This document shows positions 24,692 through 31,215 of a stretch of 39,461 bases of DNA, piece by piece. The notes beneath the pieces were generated by a model. The model was not told the origin of the DNA. It saw only the letters and a program-made list of their open reading frames with translations, and did no database searches. Position numbers and translations under genes: made by a program. The first letter of the stretch is position 1. Each line of letters starts with the position of its first letter. The DNA comes from a virus, in IMG/VR virus record IMGVR_UViG_3300050019_000127, positions 1 to 39,461 of that record. The stretch is one strand, 5' to 3'.

Positions 24692-24755
24692 TGATTGCCT
24701 CGTTTTCAGTGATTGACTTGCGGTTGATCGGCGGTACGAAAAAATTACTAAAATG

Positions 24756-25110
24756 CTAAATAACTAATCTGCGGACAGCCCGGGCGCGCAACTCGTAGCC
24801 GACGTCGTAGCCGTACTGGAAGCCGTTGAAGAAGTCCTGACACCAGGCGGAACCGGCGTCGGACTCGTGCTGGTCGCCGCTCCAGTACCCTCTTGCCTTG
24901 AATTCTTCCTTGGCTGTCGCGAACAAGATCGCCTGTTCGACTCGGCTGGGAAGGTGGCCTCCGATGCTTTCAGCCCCAGGCCTTGGAGTCTTCCCAGTTC
25001 ATTGATTCGGCTTCACCGGGCAGTAAAATGATGTGCGTCAGTTGCCCTTTGGCATCTACGGTGGCGCCGATGTAGCGCTCGCCTTCGTTCAGTTCTGGAA
25101 TTGAAAGCAT
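24756..25110 (-). pseudogene. DGR target 3 (DUF1566-like), one-base frameshift
   Basis: From the ATG at 25110, preceded by AGGAG, the frame reads LSIPELNEGERYIGATVDAK and later NWEDSKAWG, then hits TGA. Removing one base from the C4 run at 24974-24977 restores AWAESIGGHLPSRVEQAI and YWSGDQHESDAGSAW, leading to VR3 and an ELRARAVRRLVI end. The repaired protein has 117 residues and is closest to target 2. The lesion is one extra base in a homopolymer, so either a real frameshift or a sequencing error is possible. Its repeat carries the most substitutions, so it was once an active target. Confidence 0.88.
24768..24874 (-). repeat. DGR variable repeat VR3
   Basis: Sixteen differences from the template repeat over 107 bases, without gaps, all at template adenines. 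Two lie outside the central Asn block (in the Tyr and Gln-Asn-adjacent parts), showing that mutagenesis spans the whole repeat upstream of the constant end. Confidence 0.94.
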
Positions 25111-25118
25111 GAGTTCTC

Positions 25119-25298
25119 CTAGATCAATGACATCTGGGTCGGGGATGTCTTGCCCGTTGTTTTGCTATGCGCCTTTGCAGCCAGTTCCAACCCCAACCGA
25201 ATCAACGGATCACTGACCGCCTTCTGGATCGTTACGCCAACACACCAGAGCTTTGCCCGGTGGTATTCGCGTTTTAGATCGGCGGTGGTTGGGGTCAT
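25119..25298 (-). CDS. Small early protein, 59 aa
   Basis: First gene after the repressor-controlled leftward promoter. It begins TPTTADLKREYHRAKLWCVG and ends KTSPTQMSLI. Its stop TAG forms part of the AGGAG site of target 3. No strong ribosome-binding site is visible in front of the ATG at 25298. Function not recognised. Confidence 0.55.
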   Translation of the reverse strand: MTPTTADLKREYHRAKLWCVGVTIQKAVSDPLIRLGLELAAKAHSKTTGKTSPTQMSLI

Positions 25299-25331
25299 GA
25301 TTTGGTGCGGTTGTTTTCGATGTGACGGGTA

Positions 25332-25360
25332 ATACTAAACACGCTGTTTATTAAAGTCAA
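25332..25360 (-). promoter_or_regulatory. Leftward early promoter with built-in repressor operator
   Basis: On the minus strand, TTGACT (25355-25360) and TAGTAT (25332-25337) are separated by 17 bases. The spacer holds the inverted repeat TAAACAGCGTGTTTA (25336-25350). The same 17-base operator type occurs twice near the cro promoter. Repressor bound here would block polymerase. This promoter faces the whole DGR-integrase operon. Confidence 0.82.
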
Positions 25361-25382
25361 CGATATGTATAGTATTTGGACG

Positions 25383-25408
25383 AAAAAAAGCCCGCATCCG
25401 GCGGGCTT
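25383..25408 (-). terminator. Intrinsic terminator of the repressor-lipoprotein operon
   Basis: On the minus strand a seven-base stem AGCCCGC/GCGGGCT with a five-base loop is followed by seven T. It lies 28 bases after the lipoprotein stop and just before the leftward promoter, separating the two minus-strand units. Confidence 0.88.
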
Positions 25409-25435
25409 AGGTGGGTGAATGTGATCTACGGCGGC

Positions 25436-25834
25436 TTATGGCTTCCAACTAGCGGTAACGAAGTCGTTGAAGTGCTTCAAGGCGACCCATTTGTCAGGAA
25501 CGCAGCCTATCCAGTTTGCGCACCAAACGGAAGCCATGAATTTGTAACTCCCGTCTTGTTGTGGCTCCTTCAGCACCCGAACCGCAAGACTTGTGGAGCT
25601 ATCCGTTGAGTTGTATGTTTCCATGAAGTCAGCCTGTAAATGCTGGAACTTGTAACCAGAGTTGGCAAGAATCCAGTTGCGGGACGCCGCCCATTTAACT
25701 TCGCATTCCTTCGTTTCTTTGCATGTTGGAATGGATGCGGCGACTTGTTTCCTAATCTCCATTTCTTGCGGCGATGGCGTAGTAGCACAACCAGAAACAA
25801 TCAAAGGAACAGCAATCAACAGTATTTTTTTCAT
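25436..25834 (-). CDS. Lysogen-expressed lipoprotein
   Basis: A 132-residue protein with AAGGA before its ATG, 15 bases after the repressor gene. It begins KKILLIAVPLIVSGCA, a lipoprotein signal with lipobox VSGC and lipid site C16. The mature part has four more Cys (CKETKEC and WCANWIGC) and is Trp-rich, like a small disulfide-bonded periplasmic or outer-membrane domain. Being in the repressor operon, it should be made in lysogens. A superinfection-exclusion or lysogenic-conversion role is plausible, as for other lysogen-expressed lipoproteins, but unproven. Confidence 0.8.
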   Translation of the reverse strand: MKKILLIAVPLIVSGCATTPSPQEMEIRKQVAASIPTCKETKECEVKWAASRNWILANSGYKFQHLQADFMETYNSTDSSTSLAVRVLKEPQQDGSYKFMASVWCANWIGCVPDKWVALKHFNDFVTASWKP

Positions 25835-25849
25835 TGGGTTCCTTAAAGA

Positions 25850-26572
25850 TCAACGGATAATTCCGCCATACCCTCGAACCACGCCACAGATAGTCGCATC
25901 AATAGGCATGGGCTTAATCGGGTAGCGTGGATTTAGCGGTTTTAATAACCAATCGGCGCCATCCTTAATGAGCTGTTTAAAGGTGGCTTCGTTATGACCA
26001 TTCTTCACGATAACAAAGTCTCCTGGCTCGTGATCAAATTCTGGCTCAACAATAACGATCATTCCTTCCGGGAAGCTTGGCCATCCATTCGGATTAGTCA
26101 TTGAATCCCCAACGACTCGAAGCGCATAGGTATAGCCCTTTACAGGGACCGGACTCGGGATCGCTATTTCGGCATCATTAGGAGCATAGTTATCCACAAC
26201 CTCAGACCAAGCCCCTGCTTGCACCCAGCTAATCAACGGAACCTCCCCCCGGATCGCCGGGCCGGCCGAAACATTTTTGTCGAATGCGTAATCTAGCACG
26301 TCGGAACGTGTGTGAAGTGTGGAATAAGTCACGTTTTCGGAGTTTTCCATGGGAGGAATCCCTGTTTCCAACCACTCGGGCCGGCATCCAACTTTCCCGC
26401 AGATTTCGACAGTTTTGTTTTTGGGTACTCCGCGTTTCTTCCAGTTTGAGAGAGTTTGTTCAGACTCGCCCAGAAGGCGAGCTACATCTGCAAAATTCTT
26501 AAGATGTTTTAGGTCTCGGCAGGCGTCAAGAAGGCGTTTCGCATCTGGTTTCATTTCATCAATAGTAGTCAT
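25850..26572 (-). CDS. cI: CI/LexA-like phage repressor with S24 peptidase
   Basis: A 240-residue protein. The HTH is at about 26-50 (FADVARLLGESEQTLSNWKK). The S24 part has the A119-G120 cleavage site in WVQAGAWSEV, nucleophile S157 in RVVGDSMTN, and Lys K199 in NEATFKQL. The combination means RecA-stimulated self-cleavage and induction by DNA damage. It should bind the 17-base operators at 25335-25351, 26573-26589 and 26610-26626. The promoter lies in the divergent region with the Cro-like gene; the third operator sits directly in front of its own ATG, which would allow autoregulation. Confidence 0.92.
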   Translation of the reverse strand: MTTIDEMKPDAKRLLDACRDLKHLKNFADVARLLGESEQTLSNWKKRGVPKNKTVEICGKVGCRPEWLETGIPPMENSENVTYSTLHTRSDVLDYAFDKNVSAGPAIRGEVPLISWVQAGAWSEVVDNYAPNDAEIAIPSPVPVKGYTYALRVVGDSMTNPNGWPSFPEGMIVIVEPEFDHEPGDFVIVKNGHNEATFKQLIKDGADWLLKPLNPRYPIKPMPIDATICGVVRGYGGIIR

Positions 26573-26589
26573 CTAAACACCCCGTTGAT
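26573..26589. promoter_or_regulatory. Repressor operator at the start of the repressor gene
   Basis: CTAAACACCCCGTTGAT matches the other two operators in its left half and partly in its right half. It touches the repressor ATG (26570-26572), so binding would repress the repressor's own transcript or initiation. Weaker symmetry suggests the lowest affinity of the three. Confidence 0.65.
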
Positions 26590-26599
26590 TCACAAGTCG

Positions 26600-26629
26600 T
26601 TGACAGATACTAAACACCACGTTTAGAAT
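26600..26629 (+). promoter_or_regulatory. Rightward early promoter and operator for cro-like gene
   Basis: TTGACA (26600-26605) and TAGAAT (26624-26629) are 18 bases apart. The operator CTAAACACCACGTTTAG (26610-26626) fills the spacer and overlaps the -10 box. Expected start of transcription is close to 26636, almost at the ATG of the Cro-like gene. Confidence 0.85.
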
Positions 26630-26636
26630 AGTTTTT

Positions 26637-26867
26637 ATGGACGACAAAAGCTTGATAAAGACGCTAGGAGGCCCAGCAAAAGTCGCTCGACTTTTGGGGT
26701 ATGTCCCAAACAAAGGTGGTACTCAGCGAGTTCAAAACTGGTTGAGTAGAGGTATCCCATTTGAGGTAAAGGTTAAACATAGGGACATCTTTTTGTGCGA
26801 AACAGAAAAGAAAGGGGCCGAGCAGTGGGCCTATCTGCGCGGAACCGAAAAGAAAGAGGCCGCATAG
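26637..26867 (+). CDS. Cro-like / YdaS-type repressor
   Basis: A 76-residue protein whose HTH is near 9-40 (LGGPAKVARLLGY, then GTQRVQNWLSRG). Size, position opposite the repressor and control by the shared operators fit a Cro-type regulator that favours lytic growth. No ribosome-binding site lies before the ATG, and the predicted transcript starts at or within a base or two of it, so the mRNA is probably leaderless, as for lambda cI. Confidence 0.82.
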   Translation: MDDKSLIKTLGGPAKVARLLGYVPNKGGTQRVQNWLSRGIPFEVKVKHRDIFLCETEKKGAEQWAYLRGTEKKEAA

Positions 26868-27242
26868 ATGAAAAACCTCCTGAAATTTCTTTTGCGAATC
26901 GCGTTTCTCATTGGTGAGTCTAATCAGTGCAGCCGAGTGCCACCGACCTATCTCGGAATCGTTCCCCCTCGGCGTAATCCGGGACCTAGAAAGAACGAGG
27001 ACGCTGGGATGCTTGATCCAATCTACGCAACCGATGAATACCCGCGGGAAGCCTGTACGGTATCGATCGATGTACAAAAGGACGGCTATCACATGTCCGT
27101 CTTTGCACCGAACGGAAAACATCTTGAGGGTTATGCCCTGGTTAAAACGCCTCGCGCTGTGTCCAGAATGCTTGAAGAGTGGGCGTGCGGTTACGCGCCG
27201 CGAATCAACTCCCGCCTTGATCATTCCCCGGACAAATCCTGA
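26868..27242 (+). CDS. Hypothetical early protein, 124 aa
   Basis: The ATG directly follows the TAG of the Cro-like gene. The first 17 residues are hydrophobic and basic (KNLLKFLLRIAFLIG); the rest is polar, with EACTVSIDVQKDGYHMSVFA and a C-terminal basic end. An internal ATG near 27009 is an alternative start. The C-terminal 22 bases overlap an opposite-strand gene. It occupies the place of early control genes after cro. No family recognised. Confidence 0.55.
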   Translation: MKNLLKFLLRIAFLIGESNQCSRVPPTYLGIVPPRRNPGPRKNEDAGMLDPIYATDEYPREACTVSIDVQKDGYHMSVFAPNGKHLEGYALVKTPRAVSRMLEEWACGYAPRINSRLDHSPDKS

Positions 27243-27424
27243 TGGGCTGTGTAGAGCGTTCCAAACTCCACTTGCGCAAGATCGCTGCCAATTGCGCCGC
27301 GATTCTTGATTCGGTAATACACCAGGTCGCCGCTCCCGAAGAACAGCGGCGTGTCGTCGGAGTAGTCCTGAAGTTCTTCGCGCAACTGCCCGACAGTAAT
27401 GGTTTTCAACGTATTTGTGTTCAT
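27221..27424 (-). CDS. Hypothetical protein, 67 aa
   Basis: AGGAA precedes the ATG at good spacing. The protein begins NTNTLKTITVGQLREELQDY and continues SDDTPLFFGSGDLVYYRIKN, typical of small phage proteins that share a TVGQLREEL start. It runs against the plus-strand early unit and overlaps the end of the 124-residue gene. Function unknown. Confidence 0.65.
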   Translation of the reverse strand: MNTNTLKTITVGQLREELQDYSDDTPLFFGSGDLVYYRIKNRGAIGSDLAQVEFGTLYTAHQDLSGE

Positions 27425-27542
27425 AGCGGTTCCTGTTGAGGGTTGATGACGTGAGAATCTTCAATTCTATATCAACGGGAGCCGCTACCCATATTGCCGC
27501 CCACCCCTCGGTGATCATGTCGTGGTCCTCCGGCATGCTTAG

Positions 27543-27580
27543 CGCCTCGCCTGTAAGAGTCAGGCGAGGCGTTTCTTTTT
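27543..27580 (+). terminator. Intrinsic terminator between cro unit and CII-like gene (tR1-like)
   Basis: An 11-base stem CGCCTCGCCTG/CAGGCGAGGCG with a seven-base loop is followed by TTTCTTTTT on the plus strand. It lies where lambda has tR1, between cro and cII. The remaining sequence of the 247-base gap 27425-27671 shows no convincing promoter. An inverted TTGAT/ATCAA pair near 27632-27654 was noted but not assigned. Confidence 0.85.
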
Positions 27581-27671
27581 GAGGGTTGGTCATCGTTCGT
27601 CCTGTGTTGTTCGATAGGTGCATTTTGACGCTGTGTTGATCAGTTGAAAACATCAAAAAAAGGGAGATATT

Positions 27672-28310
27672 GTGACTAAGGCATACCAACAAATGTCCGT
27701 GCTCGATGCGCTTTACACGGCTACGCGTAAGTACCCGGGTAGCATTGAAGCAATGGCTGGTCGCATGGGCAAGAACCCAGACATACTGCGCAAAAAACTA
27801 CAACCGGATGTCGATACAAACCACATCACTCTGGAAGAAACTCTCGAAGCAATTGAACTGCTCGACGGCACTGTTCCTCACGCCGCTGATCTGGCCATCA
27901 AGGCTATTGCCTATCGTCTAGGACGAGTGGTGGTGCGGCACGACGGCGTAGATTCTGATCCAACCAGCCTTGAAGTACAGGCTCTGGCGATGTCCGGAGC
28001 AATCGGCCTGCTCGCGGCAGATATCGCCGTAACCATGGCGCAGAAGACTACACAGCAGATCACCAAGAAGGAAGCTGACACGCTGAATGCCGACATCGCT
28101 CGTTGCCTCGACGCGCTATTCATCATCAAGGACACTATCGAGCACAGGACTGTGACCTCTTCCAAGAAGGCAAGCCCCGCCCCCCTAATGGCCGGAGGAA
28201 CAGACCGCTGTTCAACGTGTTCATTCAATGAACAAGCATCACCAGTTAAGGGGGTCCTTCCTGATAGGCACCCCCTGCGGGTGCTAACGACCCCGAAAAA
28301 CCGCAAGTAA
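27672..28310 (+). CDS. CII-like phage regulatory protein (Phage_CP76 type)
   Basis: A 212-residue protein starting at GTG 27672, chosen because GGGAG lies five bases upstream. The N-terminal half (SVLDALYTATRKYPGSIEAM and GRMGKNPDILRKKLQPD) is typical of the Phage_CP76 / CII-like family. A middle helical part follows, and the C-terminal tail is short and Pro/Cys-rich. The place after a tR1-like terminator and before the replication gene is that of cII. It may activate lysogenic promoters, but no target site is identified. Confidence 0.8.
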   Translation: MTKAYQQMSVLDALYTATRKYPGSIEAMAGRMGKNPDILRKKLQPDVDTNHITLEETLEAIELLDGTVPHAADLAIKAIAYRLGRVVVRHDGVDSDPTSLEVQALAMSGAIGLLAADIAVTMAQKTTQQITKKEADTLNADIARCLDALFIIKDTIEHRTVTSSKKASPAPLMAGGTDRCSTCSFNEQASPVKGVLPDRHPLRVLTTPKNRK

Positions 28311-28355
28311 ATGGCTCGGGGGCATAGTGAACAGATTGCACGGTAGAGGCGCTTC

Positions 28356-30680
28356 ATGAGCGTCGCGACCAATTTTGATGACGTGATCGACCAGCTGCAG
28401 AAGGCTGATCTGTTGGTGTCGGTTAGTGAGTTGGTGATTGGCAAGCGGACCCGCTGCCGGGTCAAAGATGGTGGCAAGGAAAAGCGCGGCTGGTACCAGC
28501 TTTATGAACTTCCGTGCAGTAGTGGCAGCGGCGTCCTGATCGTCGGCAGTTACGGCGTCTTCTGGGGTGCCGAGAACCTGGTGCAAAAGATCACGATCAA
28601 GCGTGGTGAGCAGGATCAACTCACGGCAGAACAACGCGAGGCCATCAAGAAGCGCATCGCCGAGGATCGCAAACGCTCCGAGCGTGAAGCTGTGGAACGT
28701 GCGGCCAAGGCGGCCAAGGCTGCGAACAGCGCCTGGGGGAAGTGCAGCGCAGATGGCCATTGTGATTACCTGACCCGCAAGCAGGTCAAGGCACATGGCG
28801 TTCGCTTCTCACCGTCAGGCAACATGGTCATTCCGATGCTTGATGACCAGAACAACATCAGTGGCCTGCAGGTGATTTATGGCGATCCGGAGATCAAGAA
28901 GCGCAAGCAGCGCGATAAGGACTTCTGGCCGGCGGGGCTCATCAAGAAAGGCCGCTACTTCTTGATCGGAGGAATTCCTCGCGGACTGATTCTGGTCTGT
29001 GAAGGCTATGCGACTGGCGCCAGTCTGCACGAAGCAACTGGACTTCCTGTGGCCGTGGCCTTTGATGCGGGCAATCTTCTGCCTGTAGCCGAGTCCATGC
29101 GCAAACGGTTCAAGCGAGTGCGTGTCCTGATCTGCGCTGATGATGACTATCGTACAGAAGGAAATCCCGGTCTGACCTTCGCCCAGTCCGCTGCCTTGGT
29201 GGTGGAAGGCAGCCACCTTGCGCCGGTTTTCGCTGCAGTACGACCTGCTGAACGCAAAGGCCCCACCGATTTCAACGATCTGCATGTGCTCGAAGGCCTG
29301 CACATCGTCAGAAAGCAGCTTGAAGCCCACCTTACGGCATTGAAATGGTCGGTGCAAGGCGCAAAAGACGCGCCTTTGCGAAAACCCGGGGGGGAGGGGA
29401 GCGAGGCCAAAGAAACTCTCAAAGGATTGCTCGACGTTGAAGAAGCCTGCGAGCGGTACTCACTGATCTATGGCGCGGGGGGAACGTTCTTCGATCATCA
29501 GGAACACATCCTTGTGCCGAAGTCGGATGTGATGGATGTGCTCGTCGACCACGGCTGGCGTGAATGGAAGCTGCGCGCTGATCGCAAGGTCGTACGCTTG
29601 ACTGAAGTTGGATTTGATCCAGCCGGGCAGGACAAACAAATCAAATGCAACCTCTGGGGCGGCTGGCCGACAAAAGCACAGTCGGGCCGCTGCGAGGCTT
29701 TGATCGATCTGCTGCGCTATCTCTGCCAACAGGAAGATCGGCCCGAAGATCTGCTGCGCTGGGTTCTCTGCTGGTTGGCCTATCCAATACAGCACCCGGG
29801 CGCCAAGATGAAAACCGCGCTTGTCATGCACGGTCCGCAAGGTGCCGGCAAGAACATGTTCTTCGAAGCGGTCATGGCCATCTATGGCGAGTACGGCCGC
29901 ATCGTCGATCAGTCCGCCGTTGAAGACAAGTTCAACGACTGGGCCAGTAAGAAACTCTTCATGATCGCCGACGAAGTGGTGGCCAGGCAGGAGCTGTATC
30001 ACGTCAAGAACAAGCTCAAACACCTGATCACCGGAGACTGGATTCGCATCAACCCGAAGAACGTCGCGGCGCATGACGAACGCAACCATGTCAATCTGGT
30101 CTTCCTGAGCAATGAAACCCAGCCGCTCGTTCTGGAAAAAGATGATCGTCGCTACACCGTCATCTGGACCCCCGAAAAGCTCAGCCCCGAACTGTACGTC
30201 GAAGTGGCCGAAGAGATTGCCGCAGGGGGGATTGCTGCCCTGCATGACTTTTTGCTCACCTATGACCTCGGCGATTTCAAACCGCACACCAACCCACCTG
30301 ACACTCAGGCCAAGCGCGACTTGATCGAGATCAGCACCAACTCCGACGAAGATTTTATGCGGCACTGGTTCACCAAAGAGATCGAAGGCATCCCGGTCGT
30401 TCCTTGCCGGAGTGAAGACCTCTACGATCTTTACAAGCCCTGGTGTGCCCGGGTCGGTATCAAAAACCCTGTGCCTAAAAAAATAATGATGGGCAAGATC
30501 GGAAAGCGCACCGACTGCAAAAAGAGCATCGAGCGCTACTACATCGGTACCAGCGAAAAGCAAGCCACCTTCATCACCCCTCCAGGCGCGGGCTTACCCC
30601 CCGGCGAGAACCAGAAAGCTTGGTTCACCAAAGGTTACGAAGCCTTCGCCACCGGTATCAGCGAGTGGAAATCCTCATGA
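28356..30680 (+). CDS. Replicative primase-helicase (Toprim plus SF3-type ATPase)
   Basis: A 774-residue protein with AGAGG before its ATG. An N-terminal domain precedes a helical linker (about 85-130). The Toprim region carries LVCEGYATGASLHEATG near 212 and LICADDDYR near 258, the acidic residues used for primer synthesis. The helicase part has Walker A GPQGAGKN near 492 and a Walker B-like LFMIADEVV. This matches phage replication proteins of the DUF5906/D5-like type. It would prime and unwind phage DNA at the origin. The gene is followed by an unusual repeat array. Confidence 0.9.
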   Translation: MSVATNFDDVIDQLQKADLLVSVSELVIGKRTRCRVKDGGKEKRGWYQLYELPCSSGSGVLIVGSYGVFWGAENLVQKITIKRGEQDQLTAEQREAIKKRIAEDRKRSEREAVERAAKAAKAANSAWGKCSADGHCDYLTRKQVKAHGVRFSPSGNMVIPMLDDQNNISGLQVIYGDPEIKKRKQRDKDFWPAGLIKKGRYFLIGGIPRGLILVCEGYATGASLHEATGLPVAVAFDAGNLLPVAESMRKRFKRVRVLICADDDYRTEGNPGLTFAQSAALVVEGSHLAPVFAAVRPAERKGPTDFNDLHVLEGLHIVRKQLEAHLTALKWSVQGAKDAPLRKPGGEGSEAKETLKGLLDVEEACERYSLIYGAGGTFFDHQEHILVPKSDVMDVLVDHGWREWKLRADRKVVRLTEVGFDPAGQDKQIKCNLWGGWPTKAQSGRCEALIDLLRYLCQQEDRPEDLLRWVLCWLAYPIQHPGAKMKTALVMHGPQGAGKNMFFEAVMAIYGEYGRIVDQSAVEDKFNDWASKKLFMIADEVVARQELYHVKNKLKHLITGDWIRINPKNVAAHDERNHVNLVFLSNETQPLVLEKDDRRYTVIWTPEKLSPELYVEVAEEIAAGGIAALHDFLLTYDLGDFKPHTNPPDTQAKRDLIEISTNSDEDFMRHWFTKEIEGIPVVPCRSEDLYDLYKPWCARVGIKNPVPKKIMMGKIGKRTDCKKSIERYYIGTSEKQATFITPPGAGLPPGENQKAWFTKGYEAFATGISEWKSS

Positions 30681-30973
30681 CGGCGCGAAATATTCAATTC
30701 TGTGAAGGCAGTGAAGGGTCGTGTGAAGGATGCCGTGAAGGGTCAAAACTATGCCGCACAAGGCTTGTGAAGGGTGTGAAGGATAAAACCACCCGCGTGT
30801 ACACGTACGCATCACGTTCAGATGCACCAATCCATATACACAAAACAACCTCGCGTATACGCGGGCGCACCCTTCGCATCCTTCACACCCTTCACAAGCC
30901 AGTAATAGCAATGGTTATAGCTGTGAAGGGTGAAAACTCCATCCTTCACAGCCTTCACAGGGGCGCTCAATGA
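30677..30973 (+). CDS. Repeat-rich protein over iteron array, 98 aa
   Basis: The ATG overlaps the helicase stop and the stop overlaps the next start, both as ATGA, so translation of this frame is credible. The product has Glu-Gly-rich repeats (EGSEGSCEGCREGSK), a basic middle and LHTLHK/LHSLHR repeats that simply mirror the DNA repeats. It may exist mainly to carry translation across the DNA element. No function recognised. Confidence 0.5.
   Translation: MTARNIQFCEGSEGSCEGCREGSKLCRTRLVKGVKDKTTRVYTYASRSDAPIHIHKTTSRIRGRTLRILHTLHKPVIAMVIAVKGENSILHSLHRGAQ
30702..30958. repeat. GTGAAGG repeat array, candidate replication origin
   Basis: The heptamer GTGAAGG occurs seven times directly (30702, 30711, 30723, 30735, 30767, 30776, 30923) and four times inverted (CCTTCAC at 30880, 30889, 30943, 30952). 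Between the groups lie two perfect palindromes, CGTGTACACG (30796-30805) and CGCGTATACGCG (30852-30863). Such iterons next to a replication gene suggest an origin. The array also lies inside a coupled reading frame, so both uses may hold. Confidence 0.7.
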
Positions 30974-31215
30974 CCAAGCCCGGCAGCCTGCGTGACGAAA
31001 TGCCGCATAACACGGTAGTCATTGATGCCTGCCGCGAAGCCTTCGGCGTGCCCGAGATCAACAAATCCATCAGAGCCGGCATGGATGGCTCCGGAACCTT
31101 CTACGCCAGCGAGAATGGCCGGGAAATCGGAAGCAAGCCCTTGCCTCCCGGCGCCAGTTTCACCGTCGATCAACTCAACCTGTCGCCAGCCAAAACAAAC
31201 CGGAGAAAAAACTGA
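30970..31215 (+). CDS. Hypothetical protein, 81 aa
   Basis: Starts in an ATGA overlap. The sequence begins TKPGSLRDEMPHNTVVIDAC and continues with AGMDGSGTFYASENGREIG, suggesting a small compact protein. It ends directly at the start of the zinc-finger-like gene (shared base 31215). Family not recognised. Confidence 0.65.
   Translation: MTKPGSLRDEMPHNTVVIDACREAFGVPEINKSIRAGMDGSGTFYASENGREIGSKPLPPGASFTVDQLNLSPAKTNRRKN

Noticed and set aside
21528-24880. Spaced repeats that could look like a CRISPR array
   Set aside because: The repeats are about 107 bases, lie in gene ends, differ only at adenines and are far apart; they are DGR template and variable repeats.
25340-25385. Plus-strand promoter next to the leftward promoter (TATAGT with a weak upstream box)
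   Set aside because: No plus-strand gene follows; it would read only into the end of the lipoprotein gene and the -35 box is poor.
26664-27593. Long minus-strand frame opposite the cro-like and 124-residue genes, with AGGA before an ATG at 27593
   Set aside because: Most of it is antisense to well-supported genes and has no family look. Its first 40 residues (TNPQKETPRLTLTGEALSM) seem protein-like, so a short remnant gene cannot be excluded, but the terminator stem in the same bases explains the sequence better.
29460-30563. 367-residue minus-strand frame opposite the primase-helicase
   Set aside because: Antisense shadow of a clear replication gene.
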